A stretch of DNA of 6,156 nt from an uncultured Flavobacteriaceae bacterium. Lineage in GTDB: Bacteria > Bacteroidota > Bacteroidia > Flavobacteriales > Flavobacteriaceae. Position numbers and translations under genes: made by a program. The notes under the pieces are model-generated. The model did no database searches and had not been told where the DNA came from. It saw nothing but the letters and a program-made list of their open reading frames with translations. The stretch spans positions 1 through 6,156 of the forward strand of contig CAJXBR010000029.1 of the NCBI GenBank assembly GCA_913051755.1. Reading direction: 5' to 3'. Positions 1 through 5,852 of this stretch are shown piece after piece (position 1 is the stretch's first letter; the number at the start of each line of letters is the position of its first letter).

Positions 1-69
1 GGTGCTGGTGGTGTGATTCCTTCAGATGCAGATTTATTATTTGATGTTGAACTGGTAGCAATAATCTAG
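1..69 (+). CDS. FKBP-type peptidyl-prolyl cis-trans isomerase, C-terminal end (partial)
   Basis: Only the last 22 codons and the TAG stop are inside the window; the gene begins upstream. The visible residues run GAGGVIPSDADLLFDVEL followed by VAII. This is the characteristic end of the FKBP fold: a G-A-G-G-x-I-P turn, then the final beta strand with the F-(D/E)-V-E-L pattern. FKBPs catalyse isomerisation of Xaa-Pro peptide bonds and act as folding helpers; in Bacteroidota many are periplasmic or lipoproteins, but the part that would show this is missing. The gene converges with the redoxin gene on the other strand, and its TAG overlaps that gene's stop in a shared CTAG. The family call is quite firm despite the short piece; length, localisation and any extra domains cannot be judged. 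Confidence 0.82.
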   Translation, partial: GAGGVIPSDADLLFDVELVAII

Positions 70-623
70 CTCTTCCACTTGATGTTACAGCCAATGCTTG
101 GCTTTTGCAATGTAGAAATATCTTTTTTATTGGTCATTGAGTCTAGTGCTGATCGCATGTCTTTTCCAGTGACTGGGATTCCGTTTTCAGGTCTAGAGTC
201 ATCCAACTGACCACGATAAACCAATCCTTTACTGCTGTCAAAGATGTAAAAATCAGGTGTACAGGCAGCATCATATGCTCGTGCAACGTCTTGACTTTCA
301 TCATAGAGGTAAGGGAAAGGAAAGTTCTGTTCGGCAGCAACCTTTGTCATTAAGTCAGGTGCATCATCAGGATAATTTTCAACATCATTACTTGAAATCG
401 CAACAAAAGCAACGCCTTTGTCTTGATAATCGTTTGCAAGATCGACGATACCTGTAAAGACATGTTTTACAAATGGACAGTGATTGCAGATAAACATCAC
501 TACTGTACCTTCTTTTCCATAAATTTGATCAAGAGAGAGTGTTTGCCCACTTACTGTATCTTGCAGAGAGAAAGAAGGTGACTTGGTGCCTAAAGGCAAC
601 ATATTTGAAGGCGTACGTGCCAT
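66..623 (-). CDS. Thioredoxin-fold redoxin-family protein (AhpC/TSA-like, CNHC motif)
   Basis: A 185-aa protein with the thioredoxin/peroxiredoxin fold. The N-terminus (L-G-T-K-S-P-S-F-S-L-Q-D around residues 11-22) is the usual redoxin entry strand. The motif I-C-N-H-C-P-F-V-K puts two cysteines at residues 46 and 49 in a C-x-x-C arrangement. The A-C-T-P-D-F-Y-I-F-D stretch (120-129) carries the cis-proline (P123) and an extra cysteine (C121), and the protein ends in S-I-G-C-N-I-K-W-K-S with C179. This layout fits the PRX-like/'thioredoxin family protein' group of about 180-190 aa. Its members are presumed thiol-disulfide oxidoreductases or peroxidase-like proteins, but their substrates are poorly known. 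No signal peptide is visible, so it is probably cytoplasmic. The ATG at 623 is preferred over the internal ATG at 602 because relatives, as I recall them, keep the x-R-T-P-S-x-M-L-P-L-G-T extension. It is convergent with the FKBP gene, with overlapping stops. Confidence 0.9.
   Translation of the reverse strand: MARTPSNMLPLGTKSPSFSLQDTVSGQTLSLDQIYGKEGTVVMFICNHCPFVKHVFTGIVDLANDYQDKGVAFVAISSNDVENYPDDAPDLMTKVAAEQNFPFPYLYDESQDVARAYDAACTPDFYIFDSSKGLVYRGQLDDSRPENGIPVTGKDMRSALDSMTNKKDISTLQKPSIGCNIKWKS
89..106 (+). terminator. Possible weak terminator for the FKBP gene, inside the convergent redoxin gene
   Basis: AGCCAA (89-94), a TGC loop, then TTGGCT (98-103) form a perfect 6-bp stem, followed by a short T run (103-106) before a G. 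It lies 20 bases after the FKBP stop, on the correct strand and at a plausible distance. The same bases encode the conserved K-P-S-I-G stretch of the redoxin protein on the minus strand, so coding constraint alone could account for it. The T-tract is only four long, so termination would be weak. Confidence 0.35.
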
Positions 624-631
624 TTTTTTGA

Positions 632-639
632 CAAAAATA
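632..639 (-). promoter_or_regulatory. Candidate Bacteroidota -7 box for the redoxin gene
   Basis: On the minus strand TATTTTTG fits the TAnnTTTG consensus and ends 8 bases before the ATG at 623, implying a leader of only a few bases. No convincing TTG (-33 element) is seen 17-23 bases upstream. Such octamers arise by chance in AT-rich DNA, so the support is its position only. Confidence 0.4.
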
Positions 640-645
640 CAAATA

Positions 646-1004
646 TCATTCGTACTTGTCTATTATTTCAGAACTTGTCGAGGGCTTGGTACCATTCCTT
701 TCTTCTTTAATATGTATAGAGTCTTTGATGTGTGTTAAAAACTCTTGAAGCGATTCTTCATTGATATGGAGGGTTTTATGAAAAAAATTTATTTGTTCTG
801 GTGAAAAATTTTTATATCGAATGCTTTACGTTAGCTAGATCACTGATTTCCTTAAAAGTTTTCAAATACATCAAAAAAAACAAGTTTTATGGCTGCACTT
901 AAATCGGTGGGACACCAGCGGGCTTCGATGTTTTCACAATAGTCATAATAATAATCTTTGGAATTGTGAATTTTTAATCTAAGAAACTTATTAGCAAAAA
1001 TAAG
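646..1004 (-). pseudogene. Probable decayed gene remnant, family unknown
   Basis: This 381-base gap between two minus-strand genes (624-1004) contains no intact ORF, but on the minus strand it reads like broken coding sequence. Segment A runs open for 50 codons from just after the exporter stop to a TAA at 854-852, with soluble-protein-like content (H-N-S-K-D-Y-Y-Y-D-Y, I-E-A-R-W-C-P-T-D-L-S). Removing one T near 854 continues it as K-E-I-S-D-L-A-N-V-K-H-S-I. A second shift near 815-820 leads into segment B, 59 codons ending at TGA 648-646, with R-Y-K-N-F-S-P-E-Q-I-N-F-F-H-K, then E-E-S-L-Q-E-F-L-T-H-I-K-D-S-I and a polar tail ending I-I-D-K-Y-E. Neither long segment has an ATG, GTG or TTG start. 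Joined, they give about 120 residues. I do not recognise the family. Chance open frames in AT-rich DNA are the alternative, but three adjacent collinear segments with balanced composition make a remnant more likely than not. Confidence 0.5.
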
Positions 1005-2747
1005 CTATTTGAGTTGCTTTTTACACAACTCTGCATAATATCCTGGTTTGTTGACTAATGATTTATGTGTGCCAAATTGGGTTACACGGCCTTCATCCAT
1101 GACCAGAATATAGTCTGCATTTTTGGCTGAAGATACTCGATGACAAACCACGATCGTTGTTGATTGGAATGACATTGATTTAAGGTGTTGTAAAATGGTC
1201 TCTTCAGTTTGAGTGTCTACCGCTGAAAAAGAGTCATCAAAGAGTAAAATTTGAGGTTGCTTGACTAAAGCCCTCGCAATTGACATGCGAAGCTTTTGCC
1301 CACCAGAAAGTGATACTCCTCTCTCTCCAATAACAGTTTTATAGCCGTCACCAAAATTTAAAATGCTGTTGTGAACAGCAGCTTGTTTGGCTGCGTTTTC
1401 GATCTCATATTTTGTTGCTTCAGCATTTCCAAATCGGATGTTGTTTTCAAGGCTATCTGAAAAAAGAAATGCCTCTTGTGGTACAAACCCAATATGATTC
1501 CTCAAATCATACAGATTGAGTTTACGAACATCTATACCACCAATTTTGACAACACCATAACTGACGTCATACATTCTTGAGATCAGCTGTAAAAGTGTTG
1601 ATTTCCCACAACCTGTTCGACCCAAAATTGCTAGTGTTTTTCCTGATTCTAATGAGAAGCTAACCTCTTTTAAAGCTTCGTCTCGACCATCATCATAAGA
1701 AAAAGATACATTCTCAAAAACGATGCTGTAGGACTGAAGTTTCTGACCATCTTTCGGACTAACAAGCTCTGGCTCTTGTCCCAAAAACTCATTGATTCGC
1801 TTTTGAGAAGCCTCTGCTTGTTGAACAGTCGATGTAACCCAACCTACAGTTGCAACAGGCCATGTGAGCATATTGATATAAATGATAAACTCAGCTAAGG
1901 TTCCCAATTCAATCTGACCATTGATAAATTGACTACCTCCAATAAATATGACCAGAATATTGGACAAGCCAATCAACAATATCATTAATGGGAAAAACCA
2001 GGCCTGTACTTGAACCAAATGCATATTTTTGGTCATACTCCCTAATGCCAAAGCCCCCATTTTATTGTTTACATTAGGTTCAATCGCATTGGCTTTAATG
2101 ATTCCAATACCAGTGAACATTTCCTGTGTGAAAGCAGAAAGTTTGGAGAGATATTCTTGAACAACAGTACTGCGCTTATGAATTGATCGGCTCAACTGAT
2201 AGATTGCAATAGACAGCAAAGGGAGTGGTGCCAACGCATACATTGTGAGGTTAGGCGCAACACTGAACATGTATGAGATTACAATAACAAACAGCGCAAC
2301 TGTGTTGATGCTGTACATAAGCGCTGGACCAAAATACATACGCACCTTTGACACATCTTCGCTAATTCGATTCATCAAATCACCAGTGCGATTGTTTTTG
2401 TAGAAGTTTACACTCAAGCGTTGATAGTGTTGATAAATTTCATTTTTAAGATCAAACTCTATAAATCGAGAAACATTGATAATGGTTTGACGCATTGTGA
2501 ATGTGAATAAGCCTGACAATAGCGCAGCTCCTACAATAAGGGCTATGTTTTGAATCAAGATAATTTTGGTTTGTTCAAAATCACCTAAAGGGTTGCTAAG
2601 GTATCGGTTGACCTCAGTGATTGAATCGCCAACCAAACTCGGCGCAACGACTGCAAATACCTTGGCAGCAATTGTAAAAAGCAATCCAAGTACAAGACGA
2701 AGCCTGTACTTATAGAGATACTTATTGAGATATTGTAATGCGCGCAA
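1005..2747 (-). CDS. ABC exporter half-transporter (fused permease and ATPase, MdlB/MsbA-like)
   Basis: A 580-aa type I (ABCB-like) half-transporter that would dimerise in the inner membrane to export a lipid, peptide or drug; the substrate cannot be read from sequence. The N-terminal half is an ABC transmembrane domain of about six helices, the first near residues 18-40. It includes the coupling-region pattern F-Y-K-N-N-R-T-G-D-L-M-N-R-I (116-128). The ATPase domain begins near residue 340, with Walker A GRTGCGKST (376-384), Q-loop VPQE (Q424), signature LSGGQ (480-484), Walker B ILLFDD (500-505), D-loop SAVD and H-loop histidine H536. The residue after the Walker B aspartate is Asp instead of the usual catalytic Glu. 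No ATG exists before residue 85. The frame opens at a TTG at 2783 (592 aa), but a TATCTTTG box lies inside that extension, so the TTG at 2747, giving (M)-R-A-L-Q-Y-L-N-K-Y, is preferred. It is divergent from nusB. Confidence 0.9.
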   Translation of the reverse strand: MRALQYLNKYLYKYRLRLVLGLLFTIAAKVFAVVAPSLVGDSITEVNRYLSNPLGDFEQTKIILIQNIALIVGAALLSGLFTFTMRQTIINVSRFIEFDLKNEIYQHYQRLSVNFYKNNRTGDLMNRISEDVSKVRMYFGPALMYSINTVALFVIVISYMFSVAPNLTMYALAPLPLLSIAIYQLSRSIHKRSTVVQEYLSKLSAFTQEMFTGIGIIKANAIEPNVNNKMGALALGSMTKNMHLVQVQAWFFPLMILLIGLSNILVIFIGGSQFINGQIELGTLAEFIIYINMLTWPVATVGWVTSTVQQAEASQKRINEFLGQEPELVSPKDGQKLQSYSIVFENVSFSYDDGRDEALKEVSFSLESGKTLAILGRTGCGKSTLLQLISRMYDVSYGVVKIGGIDVRKLNLYDLRNHIGFVPQEAFLFSDSLENNIRFGNAEATKYEIENAAKQAAVHNSILNFGDGYKTVIGERGVSLSGGQKLRMSIARALVKQPQILLFDDSFSAVDTQTEETILQHLKSMSFQSTTIVVCHRVSSAKNADYILVMDEGRVTQFGTHKSLVNKPGYYAELCKKQLK

Positions 2748-2767
2748 TTTTTTGAAATTCTGTTTTT

Positions 2768-2775
2768 CAAAGATA
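2768..2775 (-). promoter_or_regulatory. Candidate -7 box (TATCTTTG) for the ABC exporter
   Basis: TATCTTTG on the minus strand is an exact match to the TAnnTTTG element of Bacteroidota. It ends 20 bases before the TTG at 2747, which would give a leader of roughly 15 bases. It lies downstream of the alternative TTG at 2783, and if it is functional that longer start cannot be used from this promoter. No clear TTG is seen at -33 spacing. Confidence 0.5.
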
Positions 2776-2824
2776 GTGAGCAAGATTTAATTATCTTGCC
2801 TAAAGATCAAACCATTAATAAGTG

Positions 2825-2832
2825 TATTTTTG
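2825..2832 (+). promoter_or_regulatory. Candidate -7 box (TATTTTTG) for nusB
   Basis: TATTTTTG fits TAnnTTTG and ends 23 bases before the nusB ATG at 2856. The only upstream TTG (2796-2798) is 26 bases away, longer than the usual 17-23 spacer, so the -33 part is weak. It sits inside the TTG-started extension of the nusB frame, which argues against that extension. Confidence 0.4.
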
Positions 2833-2855
2833 TTGCGAATTTTGAAATCTTTGAC

Positions 2856-3782
2856 ATGCTGACTAGACGACATTTGCGAGTGAAAGTAATGCAACAGATT
2901 TACGCAAATACCATGAGCCAACCTTTTGACCTTAAGGTAGCGCAACAACAATTGCAGAGTAGTAATGAAGGTTTCTTTGAAATATATCTGTTTTTGCTTA
3001 ATATGTTTATCGAGGTGCAGTCATGTGGTCATTCGCTTCACAAACTTGTCAAAAAGCAATACCTAGAGGCAAATTCCAATCAGCTCAATCCAAAATTCTT
3101 TTCCAATCTTGCATTAGCAAAACTGGCCAGTAGCAAGACCTTAAAAAAATATACTTCTCAACAGAAAATAACTCACTGGCAAAAGCATGATGAGTATGTT
3201 CGCCTGATTTGGGATCAAATTGCTTCCAGTGATGCTTATGCAGTATATCTCGCTGAAAGCGAATCTGGTTTTAATTCTGATAAGAATGCACTCATTACAC
3301 TGTTTACAGATGTTATTGCACCTTATGAACGTTTGTATGAACTGATCGAAGAAATAAAACCGTCATGGGTTGATGACTTTCCACTGGTCAATACTATTGT
3401 ACGAAATACGCTGATTCACATGCACGAAGACAGTGATCCCAATCAGTTGATATTGACCTCTGTTTATAAAGACGATGATGATCGAAAATTTGCTTTGGAA
3501 CTACTTGATACAGTGGTTATACATGATAAGGAGCTTGCCGCTCAACTCGTAGGGCGTACGCCCAATTGGGAACAAGATCGAATTGCTGTATTAGACATGA
3601 TTCTTCTCAAGCTGGCTATCGCTGAGTTTTTGTATTTTCCGTCGATTCCTTTCAAAGTAACCATTAATGAATATCTGGAGATTGCCAAGGAATATGCAAC
3701 ACCAAAAAGCAGTACATTTATAAATGGGATTTTGGATGTGATTTCCAAAGATATAAAGCACAAAAGCACGCCGGACGAGTAG
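2856..3782 (+). CDS. nusB: Transcription antitermination factor NusB (long Bacteroidota form)
   Basis: A 308-aa protein. NusB binds boxA RNA together with NusE (ribosomal protein S10) and helps RNA polymerase transcribe rRNA operons without early termination; it acts in the cytoplasm. The start M-L-T-R-R-H-L-R-V-K-V-M-Q-Q-I-Y-A is the usual opening of Bacteroidota NusB. The C-terminal part is the most diagnostic: N-W-E-Q-D-R-I-A-V-L-D (237-247), the A-I-A-E-F helix, I-P-F-K-V-T-I-N-E-Y-L-E-I-A-K-E-Y (264-280), then the S-S-T-F-I-N-G-I-L-D ending. The proteobacterial protein is about 140 aa; the extra middle region here is normal for this phylum. The reading frame extends upstream to a TTG at 2796, but the ATG at 2856 matches the family start. 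It is divergent from the ABC exporter and leads the nusB, DUF1573, yajC cluster. The gap to the next ATG is 46 bases. Confidence 0.95.
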   Translation: MLTRRHLRVKVMQQIYANTMSQPFDLKVAQQQLQSSNEGFFEIYLFLLNMFIEVQSCGHSLHKLVKKQYLEANSNQLNPKFFSNLALAKLASSKTLKKYTSQQKITHWQKHDEYVRLIWDQIASSDAYAVYLAESESGFNSDKNALITLFTDVIAPYERLYELIEEIKPSWVDDFPLVNTIVRNTLIHMHEDSDPNQLILTSVYKDDDDRKFALELLDTVVIHDKELAAQLVGRTPNWEQDRIAVLDMILLKLAIAEFLYFPSIPFKVTINEYLEIAKEYATPKSSTFINGILDVISKDIKHKSTPDE

Positions 3783-3805
3783 TATTCAGAATCAATTGAA
3801 ATTTG

Positions 3806-3813
3806 TAACTTTG
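3806..3813 (+). promoter_or_regulatory. Candidate -7 box (TAACTTTG) for the DUF1573 gene
   Basis: TAACTTTG fits TAnnTTTG and ends 15 bases before the ATG at 3829, with no good -33 TTG. It suggests that the DUF1573-yajC pair can be transcribed separately from nusB. It also supports the ATG at 3829, because it lies inside the longer TTG-started frame beginning at 3796. Confidence 0.5.
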
Positions 3814-3828
3814 CATAAAATTAATCGC

Positions 3829-4320
3829 ATGAAATTTAAATATATACTTTACGCTCTAGCAATTATCACATCTTGTTCAACAGATCCATCAAAAAAAGCA
3901 ACAGAAAGCAAAGCTGAAACTGCTGAAACAGCAACGCCAACTGCTGATGGTCCAGTGGTGTCATTTGATAAACTGTCGCATGACTTTGGTACAATCAACG
4001 AAGGTGAAGTTGTCGAAACTGTTTTTAAACTAACAAATACTGGCACTTCAGATTTGATTATTCTCAACGCTCGTGGAAGCTGTGGATGTACAGTTCCTGA
4101 TTACCCAAAAGATCAACCAATTGCACCAGGAGATAGCGCTGAAGTAACTGTTAAGTTTGATTCGAACAACAAGCCTAATGCAAATAATCGATCAGTGACT
4201 TTCACGACTAATACTCAAAAGGGTAGAGAAGTGATTCAGATAAGAACATTTGTAACTCCTGACCCTTTGAAAGAGCAACAAAGAGAAGCCCGTCGCCAAG
4301 AGATGCAGGCCAATCAATAA
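3829..4320 (+). CDS. DUF1573 domain lipoprotein
   Basis: A 163-aa lipoprotein. The N-terminus M-K-F-K-Y-I-L-Y-A-L-A-I-I-T-S-C is a short signal peptide with a lipobox ending at C16, so the mature protein should be lipid-anchored outside the inner membrane. Residues 17-45 form a low-complexity Ala/Thr/Glu/Lys linker. From about residue 45 comes a DUF1573 domain with the immunoglobulin-like pattern F-D-K-L-S-H-D-F-G-T-I, then F-K-L-T-N-T-G and G-S-C-G-C-T-V-P (C85 and C87), followed by I-A-P-G-D-S-A-E-V-T-V-K-F-D. The C-terminal 20 residues are charged and Gln-rich, probably helical. The molecular role of DUF1573 is not established. The neighbourhood nusB, DUF1573, yajC recurs in Bacteroidota and suggests an envelope function, but that is inference. 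The ATG at 3829 fits the signal peptide; a start at the TTG at 3796 would spoil it. yajC follows after 18 bases, probably on the same transcript. Confidence 0.9.
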   Translation: MKFKYILYALAIITSCSTDPSKKATESKAETAETATPTADGPVVSFDKLSHDFGTINEGEVVETVFKLTNTGTSDLIILNARGSCGCTVPDYPKDQPIAPGDSAEVTVKFDSNNKPNANNRSVTFTTNTQKGREVIQIRTFVTPDPLKEQQREARRQEMQANQ

Positions 4321-4338
4321 TATTTTTAAACGACAATT

Positions 4339-4632
4339 ATGGAAGGCGTATTTGCTGGTCAACTCCCCTTTTTACTGATGATGTTTGGAATCATATTTTT
4401 TTTTATGATTCTTCCTCAACAACGCAGGGCTAAAAAAGAGAAAAACTTTAAAAACAGCATGAAAAAGGGTGATCGAGTCATTACAAAATTTGGTGTTCAT
4501 GGCAAAATTGTTGAAGTCAATGACCAAAACGACTCGTGCGTGGTGGAAACGATGGCTGGAAAATTAAAAATGGAACGGAGTTTTATTTCCATGGAGCTCA
4601 GCCAGAAGCTATCATCGCCCTCCCAAAAATAA
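4339..4632 (+). CDS. yajC: Preprotein translocase subunit YajC
   Basis: A 97-aa single-span membrane protein. YajC associates with SecDF and the SecYEG channel during protein export across the inner membrane; it is an accessory, non-essential part. A hydrophobic helix covers about residues 9-26 ([18 protein letters not shown]), followed by the family hallmark [10 protein letters not shown] compact cytoplasmic domain then carries [19 protein letters not shown]. The length is typical. The three consecutive Phe codons of the helix are nine T in a row, a slippage-prone tract. It follows the DUF1573 gene by 18 bases and is closed by a strong terminator that begins within a few bases of its stop codon. 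Confidence 0.95.
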   Translation: MEGVFAGQLPFLLMMFGIIFFFMILPQQRRAKKEKNFKNSMKKGDRVITKFGVHGKIVEVNDQNDSCVVETMAGKLKMERSFISMELSQKLSSPSQK

Positions 4633-4636
4633 TCAT

Positions 4637-4660
4637 AAAAGCGCTTCAGGCGCTTTTTTT
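4637..4660 (+). terminator. Intrinsic terminator after yajC, touching the pyrD start
   Basis: AAAAGCGC (4637-4644) and GCGCTTTT (4650-4657) form a perfect 8-bp stem around a TTCAG loop, and seven T (4654-4660) follow the GC part. This is a textbook intrinsic terminator on the + strand. It fills the whole yajC-pyrD gap: the yajC TAA ends at 4632 and the pyrD ATG starts at 4661. An outer pair, ATCAT (4632-4636) with ATGAT (4661-4665), extends the inverted repeat, with three bulged T, across the pyrD start codon. On the minus strand only four T follow the stem, so the + direction is favoured. Confidence 0.85.
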
Positions 4661-5686
4661 ATGATCGAAAAAGTGTATAAAAAACTCATACGGCCAATTT
4701 TGTTTTTGTTTGATCCCGAGAAGGTTCATCACTTCTCTTTTGCATCAATCCGACTTGCTCATAAAATCCCTTTTGTTGGGAGCATCGTTCGTTATTTATT
4801 TACAGTGAACGACCCAAAGTTGGAGCGTGAAGTCTTTGGTATTCGTTTTCCAAACCCTATAGGACTTGCTGCTGGTTTTGACAAGGACGCCAAATTGTTT
4901 CAAGAACTTTCCAATTTCGGATTTGGATTTATCGAAATTGGCACGCTCACGCCAAACCCCCAAGATGGTAACCCCAGAAAGCGTCTATTTCGTTTACAAG
5001 CAGACAAAGGAATTATCAATCGCATGGGCTTCAACAATCAGGGCGTTAATGCAGGAATCAAGAGGCTCAAGAGAAATAAAAATGTAATCATCGGTGGAAA
5101 CATTGGAAAAAACAAAACCACTCCAAATGACCAAGCAACAGATGACTACCTTATTTGCTTCGATGCATTGTTTCCTTATGTGGATTATTTTGTTGTCAAT
5201 GTCAGTTCACCTAACACACCAAACCTGCGTGATTTGCAAGAAAAAAATCCGTTGACAGCTTTGTTAAAAACCCTTCAAATTGAAAATCATAAAAGAGATA
5301 ATCCAAAGCCGATATTGTTAAAAATTGCACCTGATTTGACAGAAACACAACTGTTGGATATTATAGATATAGTAGAAGATACCAATATTGATGGCGTTAT
5401 TGCGACTAATACAACAATTAGCAGAGATGGTCTGCAAACTGATGCTGCTATTTCAAAAGAAACTGGCGGTTTGAGTGGAAAACCACTGTGTAACAGAAGC
5501 ACTGAAGTCATTCGATTTTTACACACAAAAAGCAAAAACAGTTTTCCAATCATCGGCGTAGGGGGGATACATACTCCTCAAGACGCCATAGAGAAATTTG
5601 AGGCTGGCGCATCACTACTTCAGGTTTACACAGGTTTTATTTATGAAGGTCCAGCGATGGTCAAACGTATTCTCAATCGGTTGTAA
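4661..5686 (+). CDS. pyrD: Dihydroorotate dehydrogenase (quinone), class 2
   Basis: A 341-aa flavoenzyme that oxidises dihydroorotate to orotate in pyrimidine synthesis and passes the electrons to membrane quinone. The N-terminal helical region (about 1-50, with [15 protein letters not shown]) is the membrane-associating part that defines class 2. The FMN/orotate barrel follows: G-L-A-A-G-F-D-K-D (K75), [17 protein letters not shown] (120-126), G-G-N-I-G-K-N-K, then [11 protein letters not shown] with S183 as the expected catalytic base. After these come L-L-K-I-A-P-D-L (K221), A-T-N-T-T, G-L-S-G-K-P-L, I-I-G-V-G-G-I and [11 protein letters not shown]. All key motifs are intact and the length is normal. 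The start is uncertain: the ATG at 4661 directly abuts the terminator, while a GTG at 4673 would give M-Y-K-K-L-I-R-P, close to the usual family start. No promoter box is visible just upstream, so expression may rely on readthrough or on a promoter inside yajC. Confidence 0.95.
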   Translation: MIEKVYKKLIRPILFLFDPEKVHHFSFASIRLAHKIPFVGSIVRYLFTVNDPKLEREVFGIRFPNPIGLAAGFDKDAKLFQELSNFGFGFIEIGTLTPNPQDGNPRKRLFRLQADKGIINRMGFNNQGVNAGIKRLKRNKNVIIGGNIGKNKTTPNDQATDDYLICFDALFPYVDYFVVNVSSPNTPNLRDLQEKNPLTALLKTLQIENHKRDNPKPILLKIAPDLTETQLLDIIDIVEDTNIDGVIATNTTISRDGLQTDAAISKETGGLSGKPLCNRSTEVIRFLHTKSKNSFPIIGVGGIHTPQDAIEKFEAGASLLQVYTGFIYEGPAMVKRILNRL

Positions 5687-5722
5687 TTTTTTACTTATAT
5701 AAATAATATTTACCCTAATCTT

Positions 5723-5851
5723 ATGTACTATGAATTTTTATTTATGACAATTTTTGAAATCGCTTTTGCCTTGCTTTTCAACATCATTTCTAAACACAAA
5801 ATCTTAACGCTCTATATTTTTAGTGCCATTGTTTACATTGTTAAAGTTTAG
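5723..5851 (+). CDS. Possible small hydrophobic membrane protein (42 aa), unsupported by homology
   Basis: An ATG-started frame of 42 codons ending in TAG. It begins M-Y-Y-E-F-L-F-M-T-I-F-E-I-A-F-A-L-L-F-N and ends L-Y-I-F-S-A-I-V-Y-I-V-K-V. Two hydrophobic runs (about residues 5-22 and 28-41) are split by a short polar, positively charged S-K-H-K turn, as in a two-helix hairpin with the loop in the cytoplasm. It lies on the same strand as its neighbours, 36 bases after pyrD. Against it, AT-rich sequence naturally encodes Phe, Ile, Leu and Tyr, an open frame of this length is not rare by chance, and no TAnnTTTG box or ribosome binding site is evident. I do not recognise any family. Confidence 0.25.
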   Translation: MYYEFLFMTIFEIAFALLFNIISKHKILTLYIFSAIVYIVKV

Positions 5852-5852
5852 C

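Noticed and set aside
898..945. Short minus-strand ATG frame (M-T-I-V-K-T-S-K-P-A-G-V) in the gap upstream of the redoxin gene
   Set aside because: It has only about 15 codons and overlaps the more protein-like remnant frame; nothing supports translation.
987..1004. Inverted repeat CTTATT / AATAAG just after the exporter stop, as a minus-strand terminator
   Set aside because: The stem is six pairs with a single GC pair, and only a broken T stretch follows, so it is too weak to call.
2796..2855. A 20-codon TTG-started upstream extension of nusB
   Set aside because: The ATG at 2856 gives the standard family start M-L-T-R-R-H, and the candidate -7 box lies inside the extension.
3796..3828. An 11-codon TTG-started upstream extension of the DUF1573 gene
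   Set aside because: It contains the TAACTTTG box and would put extra residues before a complete lipoprotein signal peptide that already begins with ATG at 3829.
5287..5553. An 88-codon open frame on the minus strand inside pyrD
   Set aside because: It lies wholly within the well-conserved pyrD coding region and has no recognisable domain; it is a shadow frame.
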